Shown one piece after another: positions 1 through 6,644 of a stretch of DNA of 8,282 bases. The position numbers were made by a program, and so were the translations under genes. Location: positions 1 through 8,282 of the forward strand of contig JAUWNZ010000046.1 of NCBI GenBank assembly GCA_030612385.1. The letters are read 5' to 3'. The DNA comes from Pseudomonadota bacterium (lineage in GTDB: Bacteria > Desulfobacterota > Syntrophia > Syntrophales > JADFWA01). The stretch's first letter is position 1. Each line of letters starts with the position of its first letter. The notes under the pieces were generated by a model, which saw only the letters and a list, made by a program, of their open reading frames with translations, did not search any database and was not told the DNA's origin.

Positions 1-60
1 TTATGACCGGTTGCAGTATATCTGCGTTCATCTGTGTGAATCTGTGGCTGAGTAGTTACG
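1..60. repeat. Intergenic repeat remnant with three ATCTGYG decamers
   Basis: Three consecutive 10-base units begin at 20, 30 and 40: ATCTGCGTTC, ATCTGTGTGA and ATCTGTGGCT. They are followed by GAGTAGTTACG, which ends at 60. No reading frame here looks coding. From memory, strings of this kind (ATCTGTG repeats leading into a GTTAC end) recur between genes in many environmental, especially deltaproteobacterial, genomes; I cannot check copy number here. The left boundary is uncertain because the window starts inside or beside it. The end AGTTACG is also found at the end of the inverted repeat at 2681-2798. Confidence 0.45.
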
Positions 61-99
61 TTTTTTAACCTAAGGAAGTAAAAAACGCAAAGATTTTTA

Positions 100-130
100 T
101 TGACACCTCTCAAATATTATTAGATATATT
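100..130 (+). promoter_or_regulatory. Possible sigma70-type promoter of the pilus operon
   Basis: A perfect -35 hexamer TTGACA lies at 100-105, and an AT-rich stretch with TATATT at 125-130 could be the -10 box. The spacing is 19 bases, longer than the ideal 17; at 17-base spacing the hexamer GATATA (123-128) is a poorer match. Transcription from here would leave a leader of roughly 130 bases before the first start codon at 267. The leader contains only a weak hairpin (GCAAAA at 219-224 with TTTTGC at 231-236). No sigma54-type GG/GC pair was seen. This is the only promoter-like site I found upstream of the operon. Confidence 0.35.
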
Positions 131-250
131 CCCCTGTAAAATGAATAATGACAGCCGCTTAAAAAGTTCCTTGCGAGCGATTCTGAGAATCAAGATTTGA
201 GACCGGCATAGAAATCGGGCAAAATGGGTTTTTTGCGAAGATATTAGAAG

Positions 251-258
251 AGGGGGAG
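251..258 (+). promoter_or_regulatory. Strong ribosome binding site deciding a TTG start
   Basis: AGGGGGAG at 251-258 is a strong Shine-Dalgarno sequence placed 8 bases before the TTG at 267-269. No ATG exists in the frame until about codon 121, which would lie well inside the actin-like domain, so this site is the main reason to accept the rare TTG start and the roughly 50-residue N-terminal extension. Confidence 0.75.
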
Positions 259-266
259 ACGAATAC

Positions 267-2153
267 TTGACTTCAGGTAAGGAAATCTCCTCGACCGAGA
301 AATTGCTCGATGTCATACGCAAGGATAAGACACCGGCTGAGTTTTTGAGGACGCCTGTTTCCCATCCCTCCAGGAAAAGCGGCAAGTTTTCCTTCTTGAA
401 AATACCCCGTCGGAACAAGACAATTTCAGTAGGTATTGATATTGGGTATCACCAGTTGAAGCTTGTGAAAGTAGCCCAATCTCCCGACAACCAGTGGAAA
501 TTACTCAATTACAGTGCCGTGTCCTTTGGAACTGATACACCAAAGGGCTCTGCCGAATTTGCAAACTTTCTCAAATCGGAGCTTGACAAATTTTGTGGTG
601 GCGCCGATGGTTTTAACCTTTGGGGGATGATGTCATCTGCCGATGTTGAAGTAACACACATTAAGATACCGAAAGTAACTAAAAAACAGATCGAAAATGC
701 GGTTCGCTGGACCGCAAAAAAGAATATCTCCTTCAGTGAAAAAGAACATCTGTTTGATTTTGAGATTCAGGGCGAAGTGATCGAAAGCGGGGTCGCCAAG
801 CTGGCGGCTATGGTGTACGCCTCTCCAAAAAAAGATGTTCAGGAAATGCGGGATCTTTTTGAGAGTATTGGATATCCCCTGAGCGGACTGACGATAGCTC
901 CTTTCGCAATTCAAAACCTGTTTAAAACCAACTGGATACATTCCATTGATAAGACCTTGTCAACACTTTATATAGGCAGAGACTGGTCTCGTATAGATAT
1001 CTTTTCCAATGGTAATCTTGTTATGACCAGAGGCATAAGGGCCGGAATAAACAGTATGATTCAGGAACTTATGGAGGGGTACAATGAAAGCGTGGGAATT
1101 ACCCCGCCTCAAGGGTCTTCACATGAACAATCCTCGAGAGTCACCGACGCCGCAGAGAACGTTTACATGGATATGGAAGATGCGAGAAAATTGCTGTTCG
1201 GTCTAAGCCCGGATTCTCCATCCACTAAAGAAGTTAGAGCACGTTTTCACCTTGAAGAAAATTCTATATTAGACAAGATTAATCCCGCCCTCGAGAGGTT
1301 GGTAAGACAAATAGAAAGGACCCTCCAATACTACACTCTGACACTCGGAAACGAAAGAATAAACTCAATATACATTTCCACCTCGATGAATATTTACATG
1401 CCTATAATCAATTATATCAGTAATCAGTTGGGAATTGAGAAATATATACTGGATCCTCTTCAACCTGAAAATCCATTTGTTGAAGGGATTACATCTGACA
1501 TTTCTGTCTCTGACAGGACATCTTTTATGCCTGTTCTCGGTGTTGCCTTGTCGAATTCATCCCACACCCCTAATCTTATCTTCAGTTACAAGGATAAGGA
1601 AAGACAGGCAAAAACTTCCAAAATTAACCGCGCAATATTCTCGGCCCTATTGGTCGTCCTGATTGCTTGCACCGGCTTTATTTTATGGTTTGATCATCTT
1701 GCCGACCGGAAGAAGGCCATGATAACACAACTCGAGCAACAATTGAATCAGGGTATTCAAGTCGATGAAAAGGTTGTTTCACAAGTGGCTTCTAAAGTTG
1801 AGCAGGAACAGAACCGTTTAAGGGAATATAGTAAAAGGTACATGGGAATGGCGGCGATCAGTGAGTTAACTGTTCTTACACCTTCAAATATTCGTCTTCT
1901 TCACATAAACGCCGAAATGGGAATGGCCTCCTCGCCGGTGGGCAAGAACAGGGAGGCGGGCCTGACTATAGAAGGCGTTGTTTCAGAAGACGTTAAGTCA
2001 CTCGAGGCCTCTCTGGTGGGGTATGTGCTTAAACTACAAGGCTCCCCGATGTTCAACCGGGTAAAGATTAATACAAGTAACATACAGCGCTCCGGGGATG
2101 TGGATATGCTCCACTTTGAATTAAATGCCAGGTTTGCCGGTAATATAACATGA
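267..2153 (+). CDS. PilM-PilN fusion, inner-membrane pilus assembly protein (MshI/GspL-like)
   Basis: This 628-residue protein joins two functions that are usually separate genes. Residues about 52-430 form a PilM-type actin-like cytoplasmic domain: the first phosphate-loop motif is VGIDIGYHQLKLVKV (55-69), a second nucleotide-fold strand is LYIGRDWSRIDIF (234-246), and the family helix ERLVRQIERTLQYY occurs at 343-356. One membrane segment follows at about 454-476, then a coiled-coil stretch (about 480-525) and a periplasmic PilN-like ferredoxin fold (about 540-625, with LTIEGVVSEDVKSLE and SPMFNRVKI). The linker NLIFSYKDKERQ (436-447) resembles the N-terminal PilN peptide (INLLPWR type) that docks in PilM. 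The order cytoplasmic actin fold, membrane segment, periplasmic ferredoxin fold is that of GspL in type II secretion. It should anchor the extension ATPase to the inner-membrane platform. Start is TTG with a strong ribosome site; residues 1-50 are an extension rich in Lys and Arg with no recognised domain. It overlaps the next gene by four bases. Closest named equivalents are MshI or PilM plus PilN. Confidence 0.88.
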   Translation: MTSGKEISSTEKLLDVIRKDKTPAEFLRTPVSHPSRKSGKFSFLKIPRRNKTISVGIDIGYHQLKLVKVAQSPDNQWKLLNYSAVSFGTDTPKGSAEFANFLKSELDKFCGGADGFNLWGMMSSADVEVTHIKIPKVTKKQIENAVRWTAKKNISFSEKEHLFDFEIQGEVIESGVAKLAAMVYASPKKDVQEMRDLFESIGYPLSGLTIAPFAIQNLFKTNWIHSIDKTLSTLYIGRDWSRIDIFSNGNLVMTRGIRAGINSMIQELMEGYNESVGITPPQGSSHEQSSRVTDAAENVYMDMEDARKLLFGLSPDSPSTKEVRARFHLEENSILDKINPALERLVRQIERTLQYYTLTLGNERINSIYISTSMNIYMPIINYISNQLGIEKYILDPLQPENPFVEGITSDISVSDRTSFMPVLGVALSNSSHTPNLIFSYKDKERQAKTSKINRAIFSALLVVLIACTGFILWFDHLADRKKAMITQLEQQLNQGIQVDEKVVSQVASKVEQEQNRLREYSKRYMGMAAISELTVLTPSNIRLLHINAEMGMASSPVGKNREAGLTIEGVVSEDVKSLEASLVGYVLKLQGSPMFNRVKINTSNIQRSGDVDMLHFELNARFAGNIT

Positions 2154-2674
2154 GAGACATCATACCTGTCCGAAACATGGTTTATCTTGTGGTCTGCGTG
2201 GTGACCATTACCGTCTTTATCCTTTTAGTTGTCCATCCTTCACACAGGTCTTTAAGCAGGCTGGATAAGGAGAGCGCCGGGATCAAACAGAGCATAGATA
2301 AGCAAAAAAAACTTCTGCCCCTTTATTATCAACTAATTGAAAAGAGCAGGATGGCAGTTTCTTATAAGTTACCCCTCCCCGAAACGGAAAAACTACCTGA
2401 AGACAACATCGGTCTGATCCCCTCCATATTCAAAGAAATAGCGTCAAAATCCGGCGCGGACATTATCTCCGCGAATCCTGACTTGAGAACCCTTTCAGGC
2501 AAGGCAGGATCTTTATTGATCAACACAACCGCCAGAGGGGATCTCCCCTGTCTTCGCAATTTTCTTATCGAAATCGGGAAACTTCCCTACCTAACAGGGA
2601 TAGAGGAGCTACAAAGTGAGCAGCAGGCCACAGATAAAGAACTTAAAATGAAAATATGGTTAGAAATGGAGTAG
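2150..2674 (+). CDS. PilO/MshJ-like inner-membrane alignment protein
   Basis: The 174-residue protein has a short cytoplasmic N-terminus, one membrane segment (about 10-29), a periplasmic coiled-coil region (about 33-70) and a small alpha/beta domain (about 85-173). This is the architecture of PilO, GspM and MshJ, which pair with PilN/GspL-type proteins. Sequence identity to known PilO proteins is not obvious by eye; the assignment rests on size, topology and position directly after the PilM-PilN fusion. Its ATG overlaps the upstream stop as ATGA (2150-2153), and no clear Shine-Dalgarno is visible, so translation is probably coupled. It likely forms a heterodimer with the periplasmic part of the fusion protein and binds the PilP-like protein encoded next. 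The gene symbol mshJ would be reasonable by position but is not proved. Confidence 0.8.
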   Translation: MRDIIPVRNMVYLVVCVVTITVFILLVVHPSHRSLSRLDKESAGIKQSIDKQKKLLPLYYQLIEKSRMAVSYKLPLPETEKLPEDNIGLIPSIFKEIASKSGADIISANPDLRTLSGKAGSLLINTTARGDLPCLRNFLIEIGKLPYLTGIEELQSEQQATDKELKMKIWLEME

Positions 2675-2680
2675 GCGTTC

Positions 2681-2798
2681 ACTGTTCAAGGTTGGAGAGC
2701 GATGGATAAGTCAATTTTGGGGAATTTAACATTTTGGAGATATTGAGGCATGACAACCAGTTGTGAACTCTGAACCTCCGAACCCGTGAACAGTTACG
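2681..2798. repeat. Imperfect inverted repeat inside the operon
   Basis: The 142-base gap between the second and third genes contains two imperfect complementary arms: ACTGTTCAAGGTTGGAG at 2681-2697 and CTCCGAACCCGTGAACAGT at 2776-2794. The reverse complement of the right arm aligns with the left arm over ACTGTTCA, then GGTT and GGAG, with two extra bases in the right arm. The right arm runs into TACG, giving AGTTACG at 2792-2798, the same end seen at 54-60. Repeats reading like TGAACC...GTGAACRGTTAC are, from memory, frequent between genes of Desulfobacterota; copy number in this genome is unknown. The loop region (about 2698-2775) has no coding potential that I can support. Confidence 0.55.
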
Positions 2799-2816
2799 AT
2801 AGTTTTAAGGCACGAC

Positions 2817-3311
2817 ATGACAAAAAGAGAGAAAGCTATAGTTTTCGTAATGGCCCTGGCAATCATATATGGTGTGTATGAATTCTTTATAGCCCCGTCA
2901 TTCAAGAAACCACAAACGACAGGGGTAAATAAAGAGGTGGTAACAGACGGTACAAATAAGTTAGCGGAAGATATCGCCAGGGTCTTAAAGAAAGATGATT
3001 CCGCCAGGGTTGATGCTTATATAGCTGCCCGTGCTGAAGAGGAGTGGACAACCGATCCTTTCAGGACGGGGGATTGTTCCTTAGGGGGCAAAAAGGCATC
3101 TTTCGAAAGTAGAGGAAAAAATGGGCTTGTCTACAGCGGCTATCTTGATATCGGAAAGAGGAGAATCGGCATTATCAACGGAACAGATTACCAGATTGGC
3201 GATGAATTGGAGATGGGAGGATACATGGTCAAAAGCATAACCCCCTCGAAGGTAATCATCGTAGATCGGAAAGGGAGCACGGAAATAGTCGTTCCATTTT
3301 TAGAAGAGTAG
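2817..3311 (+). CDS. PilP/MshK/GspC-like periplasmic bridge protein
   Basis: The 164-residue protein has a short basic N-terminus (MTKREK), a single membrane segment (about 8-25), a flexible charged region (about 30-100) and a C-terminal all-beta domain (about 102-162). The domain reads as a GspC homology-region / PilP-like fold: LVYSGYLDIG, then RRIGIINGTDYQIGD, MGGYMVKSI, KVIIVDRKG and a final strand EIVVPFL. In this superfamily such proteins link the inner-membrane PilN-PilO pair to the N-terminal domains of the secretin. PilP itself is normally a lipoprotein; this one has no lipobox and keeps a membrane anchor, which is more like GspC or MshK. The ATG at 2817 has AAGG at 2807-2810, six bases upstream. 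It sits after a repeat-filled gap and 38 bases before the secretin gene. Confidence 0.78.
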   Translation: MTKREKAIVFVMALAIIYGVYEFFIAPSFKKPQTTGVNKEVVTDGTNKLAEDIARVLKKDDSARVDAYIAARAEEEWTTDPFRTGDCSLGGKKASFESRGKNGLVYSGYLDIGKRRIGIINGTDYQIGDELEMGGYMVKSITPSKVIIVDRKGSTEIVVPFLEE

Positions 3312-3343
3312 TCACAATCTATCGAATAAAACCGAATTTTATC

Positions 3344-3364
3344 CGGAGGATGGTTAATAAAGTG
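3344..3364 (+). promoter_or_regulatory. Ribosome site abutting the secretin ATG; start ambiguous
   Basis: CGGAGG (3344-3349) touches the ATG at 3350, leaving no usable spacing. The next in-frame start, GTG at 3362, lies 12 bases after GGAGG, or 7 after the weaker GATGG. Starting at 3362 would remove only four residues and still leave a lipoprotein signal, though it drops a lysine from its N-terminal region. ATG at 3383 would leave no basic residue before the hydrophobic core and is less likely. The true start is therefore 3350 or 3362. A weak AT-only hairpin (ATAAAA at 3326-3331 with TTTTAT at 3337-3342) lies just before the site. Confidence 0.5.
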
Positions 3365-5002
3365 AATGATACAAGGGAAGGAATGATATCCTTTGCTGTT
3401 GCCGCTGCCCTGGTCATATTGATGATCTCCGGCTGTGCCGGTAAAAAAGAGATGGAAAAAGACCCTTTTTTTGAGGAGTGGAAAATTATAGCGGAAAAGT
3501 CCAGGGGCCAATCGCCGGCTGCAAGGGTGAAGTCTATCGAAATCCCTGCTGAACCGGGACTTAAAAAAGGAGAATCACCCCTTGCGGAGAGACCTCTCCC
3601 GACCGATAAGGTGAATCTCAAAATGCGCAATGCCGACATAAAAGTGGTGATCAGGGCGCTGGCACGGGCGGCGCGCCATAATATATTGATAAAATCGGAC
3701 GTGGAAGGACAGATTAGCGTGGACTTCAAAGATGTTCCATGGGACAAGGCATTCCTCAGTATTCTGAGTTCCCAGGCACTGACATACGAATGGGACGGCA
3801 GCATTATAAGGATTGTCAACGCGAAAGACATGAAGGACAACCTGGAGTTGAAATCTCTCGAGGAGACGAAGAGAGAGAAAGCGCCCCTGATGACCATGGT
3901 AATCCCCATCAATTTCGCTGATACTGAAAAACTCGGTAAGAACATGACGGATTTCCTGACGAAAGACGAGAAAGGGAATCCCCGTGGATCGATCAAGATC
4001 AGTGAACACACAAATTCTCTCATCATACATTCGAGCAGGGAAGATCTGAAAAAGATTGTTGCCATGATCGAGAAGATCGACAGGCCAACCCCTCAGATCC
4101 TTATTGAAGCGAATATTGTCGAAACAACAAAGATCACGGCTCAAAATCTGGGTATTCAATGGGGTGGCATGTATGCCCCGCGCCTTGGAAATCACAATCT
4201 GTATGTGACACCTGGCGGCACAAGCGGCACAGGCTCCTCAGGCGGATTAAGTCCGGCGCAAGGTGGATATAATCCTCTTTATGGCAGTTCAGGTATCGGC
4301 GGTCATGGTTATGGCGTAAATTTCCCGGCAGCGGGAATGTCTGCAACGGGCGCTGGATCCCTGGGGCTGATGTTCGGGACTATTGGCGGCAACATTCTCG
4401 ATATGCAATTGAACGCCCTTCAAAGTGACGGTAAGCTCAATATCCTTTCCCGTCCATCCATAACAACCCTTGATAATCAAAAGGCCGTTACCGAGAACGG
4501 CACAAAAGTTCCCTATGTAACTGTCGATGAGGACGGCAACAGAGAAGTCAGGTTCGAAGATGCCGTTCTGAGACTGGAAATCACACCTCATGTCATCGAC
4601 GGTAAAAACATCAAAATGCAGATCCTCGTGGAGAAAAATGAAGTCGATGAAGTTGAATCCCACAAGGTGGATGGGAATCCCCGCATCATAAAAAAGAGGA
4701 CTGAGACACAATTGATCGTACAGGATAATGAAACCATCGTAATTTCGGGGTTGAGTAAACAGAAAAAAACCGATTCTTCAACCGGTGTTCCGGGATTCAA
4801 GAATATCCCTCTGTTAGGATGGCTCTTTAAGTCAAAGGGGAAGAGTGAGGACATGGAAGAGGTGCTCATATTCATCACCCCGCACATTTTAAAAACTTTA
4901 GAAGAGAAGGCGGGCAAGGCGGAAGTATCTGAACAACAGGAAAAAGAAGGCCGGCATTCCCCGGAACAATCACCACATAGTGAAGTGATCCCCAACCGGT
5001 GA
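3350..5002 (+). CDS. mshL: MshL-type lipoprotein secretin (outer-membrane pilus pore)
   Basis: This 550-residue secretin forms the outer-membrane channel. A lipoprotein signal ends in the lipobox ISGC with Cys29; Ala30 follows it, not Asp, fitting outer-membrane sorting. Domains in order: a secretin/TonB short N-terminal domain (about 89-156, with NADIKVVIRALAR and ISVDFKDVPWDKAF), one N1-type ring domain (about 182-258, with SLIIHSSREDLKKI and ILIEANIVE), a Gly/Ser/Tyr-rich segment (about 272-335), and the beta-barrel secretin domain (about 345-515). The barrel domain shows SDGKLNILSRPSITTLDN, the signature VPGFKNIPLLGWLF (480-493) and the closing IFITPHIL. A charged tail (516-550) could be a pilotin-binding tail, but that is only a guess. 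The short N-terminal region with a single N1 repeat, together with the lipid anchor, matches MshL more than PilQ or GspD, which are usually longer. The stop is four bases before the ATPase gene, so the two are likely translated together. Start may be 3350 or 3362. Confidence 0.93.
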   Translation: MVNKVNDTREGMISFAVAAALVILMISGCAGKKEMEKDPFFEEWKIIAEKSRGQSPAARVKSIEIPAEPGLKKGESPLAERPLPTDKVNLKMRNADIKVVIRALARAARHNILIKSDVEGQISVDFKDVPWDKAFLSILSSQALTYEWDGSIIRIVNAKDMKDNLELKSLEETKREKAPLMTMVIPINFADTEKLGKNMTDFLTKDEKGNPRGSIKISEHTNSLIIHSSREDLKKIVAMIEKIDRPTPQILIEANIVETTKITAQNLGIQWGGMYAPRLGNHNLYVTPGGTSGTGSSGGLSPAQGGYNPLYGSSGIGGHGYGVNFPAAGMSATGAGSLGLMFGTIGGNILDMQLNALQSDGKLNILSRPSITTLDNQKAVTENGTKVPYVTVDEDGNREVRFEDAVLRLEITPHVIDGKNIKMQILVEKNEVDEVESHKVDGNPRIIKKRTETQLIVQDNETIVISGLSKQKKTDSSTGVPGFKNIPLLGWLFKSKGKSEDMEEVLIFITPHILKTLEEKAGKAEVSEQQEKEGRHSPEQSPHSEVIPNR

Positions 5003-5006
5003 GAGA

Positions 5007-6488
5007 ATGGAATACTTTAATATCTTGAATCTCAGTAAAGAACCCTTTTCCAATTCTCCGGGACCGGAGTTTTTCTATAGATCTCCGCAGCATGTCGAAT
5101 GCCTTCAAAGTCTGGAGCTGGCCATACGCCTGCACCGCGGATTAAATGTCGTCATAGGTAACGTGGGCACGGGGAAAACCACCCTTTGCCGCCGGCTCAT
5201 AGGTAAATTTGCCGGATGTGAAGATATTGAAACACATCTTCTCCTTGATCCTCATTTCGGCAACTCCATGGAGTTTTTGTCCGCAGTTGTCAGGATGTTT
5301 GGATTAGAAAACAAGACAGGCGCTTGTGAAACGGTGTGGCAACTGAAGGAGGACATAAAAAATCACCTCTTTGATCAAGGGGTTGGCCGGCAGAAGAGCG
5401 TGGTTTTGATCATCGATGAAGGGCAAAAAATCCCTGATTTTTGTCTCGAGGCATTAAGGGAGTTCCTCAATTACGAAACCAACGAACATAAGTTACTGCA
5501 AATTGTTATCTTTGCCCAGAAAGAGTTTGAAAAAACATTAAGGCAACATAGTAACTTCGCCGACCGGATTAACTTTTTTTACAACTTAAGGCCGCTGAAC
5601 TTCAAAGATACAAGGCTAATGATAGAGTTCAGGATGGTCAAAGCAAGCAAAACAGGCAAAGTCACCGTGCGTTTCTCATACCCGGCGCTGTGGGCAATAT
5701 ACCGGGCTACAGGCGGTTATCCTCGAAAGATAGTGACACTCTGCCATCAGATACTCCTGGCACTGATTATTCAGAACCGGTCCAATGCGGGATGGTTTCT
5801 GGCTCGTTCATGTATTCGCAGAAACGCCCCTCACAGAGCAAGGATTCCGCCATTGGCAGGGGTCGCAGCGCTTTCCGTTTTACTGGTTATACTACTAATT
5901 GCCGGATTGGAGACTGATCAGTTTAAAAGACTGGGGTTTTCTAAAGAAGAGCTTCCGGCAGCCAAAGAATCGCCGGTCCTGTCCGATACGGTGCCTGAAG
6001 CCACAGTTTATGCGCAGCCCCCCTGTGTGCTGGGTCGGTTAGCCGTTAAAAAAGGTGAAACAGTATCGAAGATGATTGCGGATGTTTACGGTTCCTATGA
6101 ACCGGAATATCTCCGGTTGGTCGAGAAAGCCAACCCGCATATAAAGGATCCGGATCATGTAGCCGCCGGAGATATAATAAACTTTCCGGCAGTCACAGTT
6201 AAATTGTCTCCCCCAATGTGGACATATCTGGTACAGATAGCGGAGAAGAAAGGGCTTGGCGAAGCTTATGAATTATTGGATAAGTATTCTGACAAGACAC
6301 CTCCTTTGCGAGTGCTTCCTTACTGGACCAATCGTGAAGGTCTCAAATTTGCGATACTCCTGAAAGAAGATTTTATTGATGAGGAATCGGCCAGTATGGC
6401 AACCAGGGGGCTGATCCCCCTTATTTCCTCCAGTGCGAAAATTATCTCAAAGTGGGAAAAAGATACCGTTTTCTTTGGGAAATTATAA
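5007..6488 (+). CDS. mshM: MshM/ExeA-like AAA ATPase with membrane anchor, LysM and SPOR-like regions
   Basis: The 493-residue protein starts with the ExeA/MshM-type opening (YFNILNLSKEPFSNSPGPEF) and an AAA ATPase domain: Walker A GNVGTGKTT at 51-59, Walker B VVLIIDEGQ at 132-140 (Asp137, Glu138), and a C-terminal GGYPRKI motif at 236-242. A single membrane helix follows at about 282-301. The periplasmic part has a LysM-like region (about 344-395: LAVKKGETVSKMIADVYG, then VEKANPHI and AAGDIINFPAV) and a last region (about 405-490) whose strand-helix pattern (WTYLVQIAEKKGLGEAYELL, then KFAILLKEDFIDEESA) resembles a SPOR domain; the SPOR reading is tentative. ExeA, with ExeB, uses a periplasmic peptidoglycan-binding domain to help secretin assembly through the wall, so this protein may do the same for the adjacent secretin. 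Vibrio MshM is much shorter, so the periplasmic extension is notable. ATG at 5007 is four bases after the secretin stop, with GGTGAGAG across the junction. Confidence 0.88.
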   Translation: MEYFNILNLSKEPFSNSPGPEFFYRSPQHVECLQSLELAIRLHRGLNVVIGNVGTGKTTLCRRLIGKFAGCEDIETHLLLDPHFGNSMEFLSAVVRMFGLENKTGACETVWQLKEDIKNHLFDQGVGRQKSVVLIIDEGQKIPDFCLEALREFLNYETNEHKLLQIVIFAQKEFEKTLRQHSNFADRINFFYNLRPLNFKDTRLMIEFRMVKASKTGKVTVRFSYPALWAIYRATGGYPRKIVTLCHQILLALIIQNRSNAGWFLARSCIRRNAPHRARIPPLAGVAALSVLLVILLIAGLETDQFKRLGFSKEELPAAKESPVLSDTVPEATVYAQPPCVLGRLAVKKGETVSKMIADVYGSYEPEYLRLVEKANPHIKDPDHVAAGDIINFPAVTVKLSPPMWTYLVQIAEKKGLGEAYELLDKYSDKTPPLRVLPYWTNREGLKFAILLKEDFIDEESASMATRGLIPLISSSAKIISKWEKDTVFFGKL

Positions 6489-6500
6489 ATAATGATGCCT

Positions 6501-6644
6501 TCGTAAACGGTCCACGCAATGTCATTCTGAGGAGCGGAGCGACGAAGAATCTCAATGATATCAGATTCTTCGCTATCCCCTTCGTTATACTCAGGGCTTC
6601 GGCTCACCAGAATGACAAAAGAGTGTTTTTCAGACTTTTTACGA
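6501..6644. repeat. Nested palindromic repeat element (MITE/REP-like)
   Basis: This fills most of the 184-base gap before the extension ATPase gene. Outer imperfect arms are TCGTAAACGGTCC (6501-6513) and AGACTTTTTACGA (6632-6644), matching at 10 of 13 positions as complements. Inside, GTCATTCTG (6521-6529) pairs perfectly with CAGAATGAC (6608-6616), and CGAAGAATCT (6543-6552) pairs perfectly with AGATTCTTCG (6563-6572) around a 10-base loop. The inner right arm is about 22 bases longer than the left and carries a small UUCG-type hairpin, GGGC-TTCG-GCTC (6594-6605). From memory, the core GTCATTCTGAGGAGCG...AGATTCTTCG is a widely distributed intergenic palindrome in unrelated bacteria, and GACTTTTTACGA is a common flank in Desulfobacterota. 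No transposase is present. It could fold in the mRNA and dampen expression of the gene after it, but no convincing T-tract follows for a terminator. Confidence 0.8.

Noticed and set aside
20..49. CRISPR-like array at the left edge
   Set aside because: Units are 10 bases with no spacers, far too short for CRISPR repeats, and no cas genes are present.
84..100. ACGCAAAG string suggesting a GEMM c-di-GMP riboswitch in the leader
   Set aside because: Only the short string matches. The flanking stems and tetraloop of the GEMM fold are not seen, and the string precedes the likely transcription start.
110..418. Reverse-strand open frame over the leader and the first gene's start
   Set aside because: It overlaps the promoter-like region and a well supported gene start, has no known motif and no plausible reason to exist.
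3319..4065. Long reverse-strand open frame (248 codons) opposite the secretin gene
   Set aside because: It is antisense to a clearly conserved secretin, has no recognisable domain, and a second overlapping reverse frame (3575-4195) shows the strand is simply low in stops.
4289..4995. Reverse-strand open frames (140 and 135 codons) opposite the secretin barrel domain
   Set aside because: They are shadows of the secretin coding frame, with composition typical of reversed coding DNA and no ribosome site or domain.
6521..6630. Rho-independent terminator after the MshM-like gene
   Set aside because: The hairpin is present but its stem is followed by ACAAAAGAG, not a T-run; the later GTTTTTC is 10 or more bases away. 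The same strand and pathway continue at 6673.
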